From assembly GCA_022457155.1 (NCBI GenBank), contig JAJGOT010000208.1, positions 458,001 to 522,000 of the forward strand: DNA of 64,000 nucleotides, read 5' to 3'. Below the pieces are notes generated by a model. The model worked only from the letters and a program-made list of their open reading frames with translations, ran no database searches and was not told the origin of the DNA. Numbering within the stretch: the first letter of the stretch is position 1; the number at the start of each line of letters is the position of its first letter. The DNA comes from Cladopsammia gracilis. Taxonomy: Eukaryota; Cnidaria; Anthozoa; Scleractinia; Dendrophylliidae. Of this stretch, positions 62,868 to 64,000 are shown piece by piece. Both the position numbers and the translations under genes were made by a program.

Positions 62868-63942
62868 TAATTGCATGCAGGACTGACTGACTTATTGATC
62901 GAATGTTCACCTTTCATTAGCTCGCTCGAAGCTTCCGATTCTGGCAACAGCTTCAAGGACATTCCGAGTTATCACGGGCGCACAGCCAGCAGCGCGACCA
63001 CAATGTATTACGGGAATGTTTCCAGGAATGGCGGGATTATACCTTGGAAATCAGAGCAGACAAGTATTACGTCATAGCCGTGCAAAAGAAGGTAAGATAA
63101 AAAGAAAGAAAAGTAAAACTGACACCTTTAATTATGTGCCCGTGGTGTGATGCATAAATTCTTGGCTATATTTATCCTTTCGAGTTTTGAATCCGCTCAA
63201 ATGATTGATTTGGAGGAATCGTTGTGAATTATAAGTACTCAAACCGAAAGCAGTTTCTCTTTGAATTACTGGTACTAACTCGAACTTTCGATGGATGATT
63301 TTAACAAGTAAATCAGCGGACGCCGTCTTTAGTTCTAGTAATTTAAAGGTCGACTCCGTGACCAAAACATTGGTTGCTCGCGTGCTTGTTTGAGTCATTC
63401 AGATGCAACTGTATTAAATTCATTTTCATTTCTCTTTTTCCCTTGCAAAATCAACAAAAGGATGAATTTAATCAATATGATCGTTTTAGTTAGTCATGCT
63501 CATAGCAATGAATGTCATCTTTTATTATAATATGTGACATGCCTTGAGAAAACTTAATGAATTCTTTATAATTTTGATTGCTTTACAAAAGGGAAAGATT
63601 TGCTCAGGCTTTCATTCAGAACTTGGTCCCCGAGTGTAGTGTTTTGTAAAGATATGATTTTTGAGAGAAGGAATCCGTAAAGCACTAAATTTAAAGCGTC
63701 AAGTTTTGCGGTATGTACCAAAGCGATTAATCAGTTTTATTGGTTTCGGACAGAATTTACTTTTTATAATTAATTCGTGTCAGGGTAAATTGGTCATGAA
63801 CATCGTTTTTTAACTGCAGGTAATTAAATTTAAGCTTTTGTTTTTTGATCGTTCAATTTTGCTAATTGATAATTTTGGCATCTTCAATTTTCTCTCCCAG
63901 ATGTTCTTCTGTTGGTACGACGAATACACCTCGAGGAAAACT
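34125..63942 (+). CDS. SFI1: SFI1 homologue, centrin-binding repeat protein (3' end beyond window)
   Basis: Sfi1 proteins form long helices to which centrins bind at each W-containing repeat; they act at spindle pole bodies, centrioles and basal bodies. I chained 35 exons whose splice phases all agree: 5,769 nt, 1,923 codons, still open after 63942. Residues ~1-600 are Ser/Asn/Gln-rich and disordered. Repeats of the form (F/L)xxW start at ~618 (LFRRWYQKTRLKRL) and run to ~1330. An SP/TP- and Ser-rich linker covers ~1330-1520. A second repeat array covers ~1520-1923. More than 20 repeats are visible. Vertebrate SFI1 is about 1,240 residues, so the N-terminal part and linker make this one unusually long. 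Nearly all introns are GT-AG; intron 1 has a GC donor. Exons are often one repeat each. The upstream CCAAT/CRE sites are likely promoter elements. Identity is firm; the N-terminal exons are the least certain part. Confidence 0.9.
34289..34475. mobile_element. 187-bp foldback (near-perfect palindrome) in intron 1
   Basis: Arms of about 85 bases (left begins AACAAATAGATTCCATTTGG; right is its reverse complement) around a short centre with CGCCTGCGGC. It begins 47 bp after the exon-1 donor. No coding; a foldback MITE. Confidence 0.85.
34961..35109 (+). CDS. SFI1: SFI1 exon 2
   Basis: Codons 40-89, acceptor CTTCCCGTAG, donor AAG|GTCAGT, phase 1 to 0. Encodes GDEHPDQIWHQRLTWELP and the acidic SSEEEWSDLSFYDLP. 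No known domain. Confidence 0.65.
35498..35585 (+). CDS. SFI1: SFI1 exon 3
   Basis: Codons 90-118, acceptor TTTTTTCAG, donor AAAG|GTATAT, phase 0 to 1. Encodes ESFHRPAYPAEFIIPSQMV. Confidence 0.65.
35876..36056. repeat. GTGGACACC-type repeat in intron 3
   Basis: Repeated GTGGACACCCATGTA and (A/G)GCGGACA words like those in the mariner-like MITE at 30252-30437. Probably a decayed relative; no clean ends. Confidence 0.45.
36168..37533 (+). CDS. SFI1: SFI1 exon 4, large Ser-rich exon
   Basis: Codons 119-573, acceptor TTTTGCAG, donor CTAAG|GTACAT, phase 1 to 2. At 1,366 nt it is by far the largest exon. It encodes a low-complexity Ser/Asn/Gln/Lys-rich chain with no repeats or known domain. Notable are the proline cluster LPPSPPTRD, a basic patch (KSTSKGQGGKGEDGSGRRG) and a short helix-like LTIEELLSSGS. 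Likely intrinsically disordered and possibly a regulatory or targeting region (inference). Confidence 0.8.
37630..38060. repeat. Degenerate (CAGT/CAGC/CAGA)n array in intron 4, left part
   Basis: Hundreds of bases built from CAGTCAGT, CAGCCAGC and GACAGTCAGG words. The same composition resumes at 39530-39985 beyond a transposon-like insert. Confidence 0.85.
38125..39174. mobile_element. hAT-like TIR element in intron 4
   Basis: Left end CAGGGTTCTCC (38125) and right end GGAGAACCCTG (ending 39174) are exact inverted copies. TCTTTC lies just outside both ends, compatible with a degraded 8-bp duplication. Inner ends share GGTAA/TTACC words. CAGGG ends are typical of hAT elements. A 139-codon open frame at 38634-39053 shows no transposase motif I recognise, so it is called non-autonomous. 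Confidence 0.7.
39530..39985. repeat. Degenerate (CAGT/CAGC)n array in intron 4, right part
   Basis: Same composition as 37630-38060 (AGCCAGCCAG, GTCAGTCAG words). Probably one array split by insertions. Confidence 0.8.
40128..40248 (+). CDS. SFI1: SFI1 exon 5
   Basis: Codons 574-614, acceptor CTGTTTCAG, donor TTAAG|GTACAA, phase 2 to 0. Encodes LRHSFSVDTSQRISSALWAM and continues to YQDLLVK, leading into the first Sfi1 repeat. Confidence 0.85.
40262..40440. mobile_element. Fragment of the minisatellite-bearing TTAA element in intron 5
   Basis: One unit with AAAAGTACTGCCAAACAGGT, CATTTGAATGGCCACATGAT and GACTCAAAAGTTAGAACCAA, then a decayed right end GACTCTGGAAGAGAAAAGG. Confidence 0.65.
40638..40717 (+). 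CDS. SFI1: SFI1 exon 6, first clear Sfi1 repeat
   Basis: Codons 615-640, acceptor TTTTTAG, donor CAAAG|GTACAA, phase 0 to 2. Encodes GRLFRRWYQKTRLKRLIKQE, a canonical repeat. A LINE fragment begins within 5 bp of the donor. Confidence 0.9.
40723..41464 (+). mobile_element. 5'-truncated non-LTR retrotransposon (LINE) in intron 6
   Basis: Codes for the C-terminal end of a reverse transcriptase: TYKYLGVEIDQSLTWRDHVD, then YCSIVWGS, LQTLQNRAARVITSS and LWNSLSN, stopping at TAA 41342-41344. The 3' end is a (GATT)n run, as in CR1/L2-type elements. GTACA occurs at both borders (40718-40722 and 41465-41469), a plausible target duplication. The body 40733-41344 has an unbroken frame, so the insertion looks fairly young. 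Confidence 0.85.
41478..41504. repeat. Poly-C run
   Basis: About 26 consecutive C residues between the LINE tail and a SINE fragment. Confidence 0.95.
41505..41650 (-). mobile_element. tRNA-derived SINE fragment in intron 6
   Basis: On the - strand it reads GTGGTTAGTGCATCGGACTT, then GGTCGGTGGTTCGAGGCTGG (B-box GGTTCGAGGC), followed by the body TTCCTTAGACAAGAAACTTT and TCTCTCCACCCAGGTGTATA. The same body occurs at 49286-49345. The tRNA-like head has an ACTTGTAA anticodon-like loop. Truncated at both ends. Confidence 0.7.
41649..41741. mobile_element. Short MITE (CAGTT(A/G)AACCCA ends)
   Basis: CAGTTAAACCCATAAAT at the left is mirrored by TTAGTGGGTTCAACTG at the right. 93 bp, non-coding, directly abutting the SINE fragment. 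Confidence 0.6.
41801..41986. mobile_element. 186-bp hAT-like MITE in intron 6
   Basis: Ends CAGTGCTCGACCTTA and TTAAGGTCGAGCACTG are inverted copies. The interior repeats CTAGTCC/GGACTAG and GGCTAGT words. CATGT flanks both sides but lies in a CATGTACA-rich region, so the duplication is not diagnostic. Confidence 0.75.
42249..42468 (+). CDS. SFI1: SFI1 exon 7
   Basis: Codons 641-714, acceptor TGTTTCAAG, donor AAAG|GTAAGA, phase 2 to 0. Contains AVTFWQTEMQQKCFEAWRNA and ASARVMAKYWLK; three repeat-sized segments. Confidence 0.9.
42733..42818 (+). CDS. SFI1: SFI1 exon 8
   Basis: Codons 715-743, acceptor GTTTTCTAG, donor ACAG|GTAATC, phase 0 to 2. Encodes WQKCVQMKVTARLREAFDKW. Confidence 0.9.
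42915..43028 (+). CDS. SFI1: SFI1 exon 9
   Basis: Codons 743-781, acceptor ATTTGTAG, donor TTTAA|GTATGT, phase 2 to 2. Encodes DARMEDMADRLVLSKNYRRW and KMKYETEQ. Confidence 0.85.
43183..43405. repeat. Dispersed repeat in intron 9, inverted relative to 61209-61432
   Basis: About 223 bp, including GATTTTCTTTGTTCTCGATC, GACAACAATTTTTGTACATA and AATATTTACCGTGTAAAAAC. It returns as the reverse complement, nearly unchanged, in intron 31. The intron 31 copy lies inside a complete TTAA-flanked element, so this one is an internal fragment. Confidence 0.85.
43596..43682 (+). CDS. SFI1: SFI1 exon 10
   Basis: Codons 781-810, acceptor TCTGACCAG, donor CAAG|GTAAGT, phase 2 to 2. Encodes IGLLTKSWHNWRLYATQRVV. 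Confidence 0.9.
44412..45221. mobile_element. 810-bp TIR element (CAGTGGAACCCCGATTTAAC) in intron 10
   Basis: The left end CAGTGGAACCCCGATTTAAC is mirrored by GTTAAATCGGGGTTCCACTG ending at 45221, and TTA lies outside both ends (44409-44411, 45222-45224). The CCCGATTTAACGAA word repeats several times inside both ends. The open frame at 44414-44719 simply translates these repeats and is not a gene. Confidence 0.85.
45282..45611. mobile_element. 330-bp TIR element containing a pol III-type tRNA-like core
   Basis: The left end GCCTAAAGAATACCGTTCAG and about 50 further bases (GACGTCGGACACCTTATT..) return as the reverse complement at 45556-45611. Inside, TGGTACAGTGG (A-box fit) at about 45420 and GGTTCAATCC (B-box fit) at about 45472 resemble the internal promoter of tRNA genes. 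No intact tRNA cloverleaf is seen. Confidence 0.75.
45847..45936 (+). CDS. SFI1: SFI1 exon 11
   Basis: Codons 810-840, acceptor TGCTGACAG, donor CCTC|GTAAGT, phase 2 to 2. Encodes VHYEDHLQARMFAVWKENAE. Confidence 0.9.
46015..46071 (+). CDS. SFI1: SFI1 exon 12
   Basis: Codons 840-859, acceptor CTTTCTAG, donor GCAAA|GTAAGT, phase 2 to 2. Encodes KRVVIKAFYCWKNWTQYAK. Confidence 0.9.
46230..46390. mobile_element. 161-bp foldback MITE in intron 12
   Basis: ACCTATTTCAATAAAGGTTG at the left is mirrored at the right (CAACCTTTATTGAATTAGGT), with further inverted GGTCATTGGTAATTGGGCAT/CCAATTACCAATGACC blocks. It ends 39 bp before exon 13. Confidence 0.85.
46430..46564 (+). CDS. SFI1: SFI1 exon 13
   Basis: Codons 859-904, acceptor TTGTTACAG, donor CAAAG|GTAGTC, phase 2 to 2. 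Encodes IIRLRFQSMCKEYHRH and KLVKQAFHHWHVRLMNRRAD. Confidence 0.9.
46879..46995. mobile_element. 117-bp MITE (GGGCCATTCACACTT) in intron 13
   Basis: Left GGGCCATTCACACTT and right AAGTGTGAACGGCCC are inverted copies with one mismatch. The interior contains a second inverted pair around GATCGATCTCGGACC. Confidence 0.7.
47160..47238 (+). CDS. SFI1: SFI1 exon 14
   Basis: Codons 904-930, acceptor TGTTTTTAG, donor AAAAG|GTACAA, phase 2 to 0. Encodes KIFKLWFLRYKRKVIHRHLC. Confidence 0.9.
47336..47487 (+). CDS. SFI1: SFI1 exon 15
   Basis: Codons 931-981, acceptor CTTGTTTCAG, donor CTCAG|GTCAGT, phase 0 to 2. Encodes GKKRRFFNRWSSYAKQQTEK and MLTSIMLNNWRHHVEMKK. Confidence 0.9.
48123..48257 (+). CDS. 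SFI1: SFI1 exon 16
   Basis: Codons 981-1026, acceptor TTTGTATCTAG, donor GCTAG|GTGAGA, phase 2 to 2. Encodes NHIASRKMMDRWLFAMKVVH. Confidence 0.9.
   Translation, partial: GQTTPVDTEEESHCVKKNDGSMAVCYEGCSFQKESKSELVETMC
48355..48890. repeat. 28-bp minisatellite in intron 16, inside a MITE-like frame
   Basis: About 14 units of 28 bp (CGCTCTTATCATCGGTTGCA plus TGTTTTCC), from about 48460 to 48868; unit starts 48491, 48519 and 48547. The left flank, TTAAAAACCAATCGTGACTT then TTTTCCCGAGCTCGC, matches the interior of the AAAACCAAAACCAATCGTG element at 57.7 kb. All three forward frames stay open across the array, which produces spurious Leu/Ser/Tyr/His-rich open frames. Confidence 0.9.
49094..49191 (+). 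CDS. SFI1: SFI1 exon 17
   Basis: Codons 1026-1059, acceptor CTTCAAAAG, donor GAAAA|GTACGT, phase 2 to 1. Encodes KACEAWKILLKRKYLEQRLI. Confidence 0.9.
49231..49500 (+). mobile_element. tRNA-derived SINE in intron 17
   Basis: The head GTGGCGCAGTGGATTAGTGG (A-box fit) is followed by GTGTTGGTCTCG. The B-box part appears deleted. The body TTCCTTAGACAAGAAACTTT, TCTCTCCACCCAGGTGTATA and GAAACCCTGCGATAGACTAG matches the - strand fragment at 41505-41650 and the fragment at about 51115-51150. Confidence 0.7.
49505..49530. repeat. (GA)n microsatellite
   Basis: About ten GA units directly after the SINE body, possibly its tail. Confidence 0.8.
49973..50159 (+). CDS. SFI1: SFI1 exon 18
   Basis: Codons 1059-1121, acceptor ATTTTGTCAG, donor GCCAG|GTACAT, phase 1 to 2. 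Encodes TFKKWRQQKRKVDAENEK and ILARNYKARVLQAWRVVNQE. Confidence 0.9.
50500..50720. mobile_element. AGGCCCGTTTACAC MITE inserted into a minisatellite unit (intron 18)
   Basis: CATTTGATTGGTCACACTTT (minisatellite family) is interrupted at about 50548 by AGGCCCGTTTACACAGCCG, and resumes after GTAAACGGGTTTT at about 50690 as GACTTCGTTCACAGACTGAA. The insert is related to the MITE at 2916-3174 but decayed. Confidence 0.65.
51115..51176. repeat. SINE body fragment and poly-G run in intron 18
   Basis: GACCCTGCGATGGACTTGCA matches the SINE body seen at 49366. A run of about 20 G follows at about 51146-51164. Confidence 0.6.
51242..51346 (+). CDS. SFI1: SFI1 exon 19
   Basis: Codons 1121-1156, acceptor ATCATTTCAG, donor TGGAG|GTAAGA, phase 2 to 2. 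Encodes LFDAWRLHVHRQKHIVDQKT and ILDKHFLFW. Confidence 0.9.
51463..51551 (+). CDS. SFI1: SFI1 exon 20
   Basis: Codons 1156-1186, acceptor TGTTACTTCAG, donor GAGAA|GTAAGG, phase 2 to 1. Encodes DRAYLRMKEREVKETLLESK and SRAFTAWR. Confidence 0.9.
51690..52045. repeat. 28-bp minisatellite in intron 20
   Basis: About ten units of GCGCGGGAAATCAGGCAACC plus GGTGCCAT, 28 bp each, then degenerate units ending in GGAAAAACA. The unit aligns at about 21 of 28 positions with the reverse complement of the intron-16 unit. All forward frames stay open through the array, producing spurious repeat proteins. Confidence 0.9.
52301..52437 (+). CDS. SFI1: SFI1 exon 21
   Basis: Codons 1186-1231, acceptor ATATCTACAG, donor AGGAG|GTATGG, phase 1 to 0. 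Encodes LKIRARRFQLMEKFYSAWKE and an acidic-basic tail. Confidence 0.9.
52938..53035 (+). other. Weak tRNA-like/SINE-like segment in intron 21
   Basis: Contains CGCTCCGACAACGTGAAGGT and CACCGGTTCAAATTCTGTC, a B-box-like word in the usual SINE context. No convincing A box or cloverleaf. Confidence 0.3.
53748..53923 (+). CDS. SFI1: SFI1 exon 22
   Basis: Codons 1232-1290, acceptor TTTTTTTAG, donor GCAAG|GTGAGG, phase 0 to 2. Encodes SLLLVRWSFRFWRESAEQQK and IMKEAWTVWLRRYRVEEWA. Confidence 0.9.
54126..54450 (+). CDS. SFI1: SFI1 exon 23, end of first repeat array and start of linker
   Basis: Codons 1290-1398, acceptor CTCCAACCAG, donor GATGAT|GTGAGT, phase 2 to 0. Starts with a repeat (FLRKVFQTWLRFIKESLQKE). 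It then switches to Ser/Gly/Thr-rich sequence with a short internal tandem (TLGSTLGSTFGSTLGSPSPT). Confidence 0.9.
54740..54897. mobile_element. Old degraded copy of the CCAATCGTG MITE in intron 23
   Basis: TTCTCAACTAATTAGAAGTG, then CCCAAAACCCAATTGCGACT, and AATTACTTTGGTT at the end parallel the element at 57601-57897 with many substitutions. Confidence 0.55.
54926..55213 (+). CDS. SFI1: SFI1 exon 24, SP/TP-rich linker
   Basis: Codons 1399-1494, acceptor TTGTTTTCAG, donor ACGAG|GTAAGA, phase 0 to 0. No Sfi1 repeat. Dense proline-directed sites: GSPQTRPISPISI, RPVSPLV, TTPTPSPSPER, LPSTPPI, FSPVKSED. Likely a phosphorylatable disordered hinge between the two repeat arrays (inference from composition). 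Confidence 0.85.
55989..56270 (+). CDS. SFI1: SFI1 exon 25, repeats resume
   Basis: Codons 1495-1588, acceptor TTTTTTTAG, donor CACTGG|GTTAGC (weak), phase 0 to 0. Ser/Thr-rich start, then TETILHWRNLPLSLTFRTWL and MELMVKTLSTWRRELYTQ. The frame would end in TAA six bases after the donor, so splicing is needed to continue. Confidence 0.85.
56934..57077 (+). CDS. SFI1: SFI1 exon 26
   Basis: Codons 1589-1636, acceptor TCTTCTACCAG, donor AACGG|GTACGC, phase 0 to 0. Encodes LDTSRVKCLRAWHKYTDRKR and LARLKGGFQKWKKR. Confidence 0.9.
57166..57223 (+). CDS. SFI1: SFI1 exon 27
   Basis: Codons 1637-1656, acceptor CTTTTCCAG, donor CATTG|GTAAGT, phase 0 to 1. Encodes CSSKKKLQALIGQWQKKAI. Confidence 0.9.
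57240..57584. mobile_element. 345-bp TIR element (GTTTGCCATTTAC) in intron 27
   Basis: Left GTTTGCCATTTAC and right GTAAATGGTAAAC are inverted copies with one mismatch. The interior has repeated GGAAATTTC(G/C) and TACCATTTACC words. It starts 17 bp after exon 27. Confidence 0.7.
57601..57897. mobile_element. CCAATCGTG MITE, copy 1 (intron 27)
   Basis: Left TAAAGCAGTTTTCAATTCAG, interior CTCTGATTGGCTAAAAAATC, CCAAAACCAATCGTGTCTTG and TTTTCCCGCGCTTGGCGCCG, right TTTGGTTTTGGTTTTACGAC. Many ATTGG/CCAAT words. The same element occurs in reverse orientation at 58869-59130. Confidence 0.8.
58155..58299 (+). CDS. SFI1: SFI1 exon 28
   Basis: Codons 1656-1704, acceptor CTTCTTGTAG, donor CCAAA|GTAAGA, phase 1 to 2. 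Encodes TEQDKGSTQVIQKKQNARFV and RHAFFYWAQMTRKSQEAKRL. Confidence 0.9.
58748..58838 (+). CDS. SFI1: SFI1 exon 29
   Basis: Codons 1704-1734, acceptor TTATTTTAG, donor CTATG|GTAAGA, phase 2 to 0. Encodes CFLAWHVLASTRVTNRRKVV. Confidence 0.9.
58869..59130. mobile_element. CCAATCGTG MITE, copy 2, reverse orientation (intron 29)
   Basis: Runs from AAAGCGGTTTTAATTGAGTG to CGACACTCAATTGAAAACTG as the reverse complement of copy 1, and directly abuts copy 3. Confidence 0.8.
59160..59304. mobile_element. Nested 145-bp foldback MITE (GGCCCAGTTGTTCAAA), TSD CTG
   Basis: Starts GGCCCAGTTGTTCAAAGAGT and ends with the reverse complement ...CAACTGGGCC. The interior is GTGGATA(A/G)CGCTATCCAC-type palindromes. 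CTG on both sides is a single CTG in the uninterrupted sister copy. Confidence 0.85.
59327..59508. mobile_element. Nested 182-bp MITE (GGCCATTTGCACGATGACGT), TSD TA
   Basis: Starts GGCCATTTGCACGATGACGT and ends with the reverse complement ...ACGTCATCGTGCAAATGGCC. The next inner block TCTGGTAGTAGTAGTCAAAT is also mirrored. TA flanks both sides. Confidence 0.85.
59874..59933 (+). CDS. SFI1: SFI1 exon 30
   Basis: Codons 1735-1754, acceptor TTCATTTTAG, donor TTGAG|GTTTGT, phase 0 to 0. Encodes AFREWQTRFQAVSRVDEYIE. Confidence 0.9.
60128..60185 (+). CDS. SFI1: SFI1 exon 31
   Basis: Codons 1755-1774, acceptor ATCTTTACAG, donor AAATG|GTTAGT, phase 0 to 1. Encodes LKETDRLLEVLRGWHVWAN. Confidence 0.9.
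60455..60535 (+). mobile_element. tRNA-derived SINE head in intron 31
   Basis: GTGGCCGAGTGGTTAAGGCG (perfect A-box fit, Ser/Leu tRNA style) and GGTTCAAGTTC (near B box) 45 bp later. The 5' and 3' ends cannot pair as an acceptor stem, so it is not a working tRNA gene. Confidence 0.65.
60593..60697. mobile_element. 105-bp foldback MITE in intron 31
   Basis: CAAATTTACACCGGTTTTCC and the next ~17 bases are exactly mirrored at 60659-60697, leaving a short centre with TGATGACGTAAAT. It could form a ~37-bp stem. Confidence 0.85.
60796..60896. mobile_element. 101-bp inverted-repeat segment in intron 31
   Basis: CTCGCAATCTGATTGGT at the left and ACCAATCAGATTGCGAG at the right are exact inverted copies. 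Probably a small MITE or the inner part of a larger one. Confidence 0.65.
61003..61541. mobile_element. 539-bp TTAA-flanked MITE in intron 31
   Basis: TTAA at 60999-61002 and 61542-61545, with inverted ends GGTGGCTCCATA and TATGGAGCCACC. TTAA targets are used by piggyBac and Kolobok elements. Its 61209-61432 part returns inverted in intron 9. Confidence 0.85.
61556..61626 (-). repeat. Fragment related to the start of the 20.5-kb tandem units
   Basis: On the - strand it reads GGGCCGGGTTGTTCAAAGCG, then GTTAAGCTTACCCAGGGT, then ATCAATTTTGATTCC. This parallels the beginning of tandem unit A at 20511. Shared terminal sequence suggests a Harbinger-type MITE family. Confidence 0.65.
61766..61910 (+). 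CDS. SFI1: SFI1 exon 32
   Basis: Codons 1774-1822, acceptor TTGTTGAAG, donor AAACG|GTAAGG, phase 1 to 2. Encodes MSTRRKQARLFRRSVELKTM and KDIFTEWLNGTQQLQLANRT. Confidence 0.9.
62220..62310 (+). CDS. SFI1: SFI1 exon 33
   Basis: Codons 1822-1852, acceptor TTTTACATAG, donor ACTTG|GTAAGA, phase 2 to 0. Encodes AFVCWKDVALERTRNRRAMY. Confidence 0.9.
62350..62870. repeat. (GACT)n, (GGCT)n, (GATT)n tetranucleotide arrays in intron 33
   Basis: Starts with ACTGACTGACTGACT-type units, passes through GGACGGATGGA and GGCTGGCTGGCT, and ends in about 14 perfect GATT units (62814-62866). Its - strand translates to Gln/Ser-rich spurious open frames. Confidence 0.9.
62921..63091 (+). CDS. SFI1: SFI1 exon 34
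   Basis: Codons 1853-1909, acceptor TTTCATTAG, donor AGAAG|GTAAGA, phase 0 to 0. Encodes LARSFRFWQQLQGHSELSRA and NVLRECFQEWRDYTLEIRAD. Confidence 0.9.
63092..63900. other. Intron 34, nothing further recognised
   Basis: AT-rich intronic sequence ending in a good pyrimidine tract and CTCTCCCAG acceptor. No repeat or RNA feature was recognised. Confidence 0.5.
63901..63942 (+). CDS. SFI1: SFI1 exon 35 (last in window)
   Basis: Codons 1910-1923, acceptor CTCTCCCAG, donor AAACT|GTAAGT, phase 0 to 0. Encodes MFFCWYDEYTSRKT. The gene continues past the right edge. Confidence 0.85.
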
Positions 63943-64000
63943 GTAAGTCTCAAGCTGTTATAATATATTTTTTCTGTGTGCACTTATCGCTCAAAACGAA

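Noticed and set aside
62607..62910. Gln/Ser/Asn-rich - strand open frames resembling a repeat protein
   Set aside because: They are translations of the tetranucleotide array in SFI1 intron 33.

Overview
The window looks like nuclear DNA of an invertebrate animal, most probably an anthozoan cnidarian such as a stony coral. The genes are split by GT-AG introns, the DNA is AT-rich, and it is crowded with short inverted-repeat DNA transposons (MITEs), tRNA-derived SINEs, minisatellites and a broken THAP/DDE transposon. The coral call is inference from the repeat style and gene families; no species can be named from the sequence alone. There are no bacterial operons, CRISPR arrays, rRNA genes or intact tRNA genes.

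Layout. 1-12 kb: no gene recognised; two MITEs (2916-3174, 3207-3735), a TTAA-flanked element filled with an 88-bp minisatellite (4139-4890), and diverged tandem duplications. 12.2-17.8 kb: a cytochrome P450 whose whole coding part lies in one exon (16279-17784), with a splice acceptor just before its ATG and a candidate TATA promoter plus 5' UTR exon 4 kb upstream. 17.8-25.4 kb: no gene; a long minisatellite array (about 19.4-20.3 kb) and three ~1-kb tandem units (20511-23775), themselves interrupted by small palindromic elements. 25513-29820: a 4.3-kb DNA transposon with terminal inverted repeats and a TTA target duplication. It holds a broken THAP/coiled-coil/DDE transposase on + and a convergent, broken SAP/SWIM/YqaJ-nuclease gene on -. 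30-34 kb: repeats only.

34.1 kb to the window end: one large + strand gene, the SFI1 homologue (centrin-binding, centriole/centrosome protein). I could chain 35 coding exons with fully compatible splice phases, 5,769 nt or 1,923 codons, still open at the right edge. The protein starts with a ~600-residue Ser-rich disordered region. Then come a first array of Sfi1 repeats (exons 6-23), an SP/TP-rich disordered linker (exons 23-25) and a second repeat array (exons 25-35). Its promoter region carries an inverted CCAAT box and a TGACGTCA site; a strong-context ATG opens a 14-codon uORF just before the main start; and the first intron uses a GC donor.

The introns of SFI1 carry many repeats: a LINE fragment beside a splice donor, a hAT-like element inside a CAGT/CAGC array, SINEs, a TIR element carrying a pol III-like promoter, foldback MITEs, a three-level nested insertion near 59.2-59.7 kb, and two related 28-bp minisatellites in opposite orientation. 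The P450, the transposon and SFI1 show no functional link to one another.
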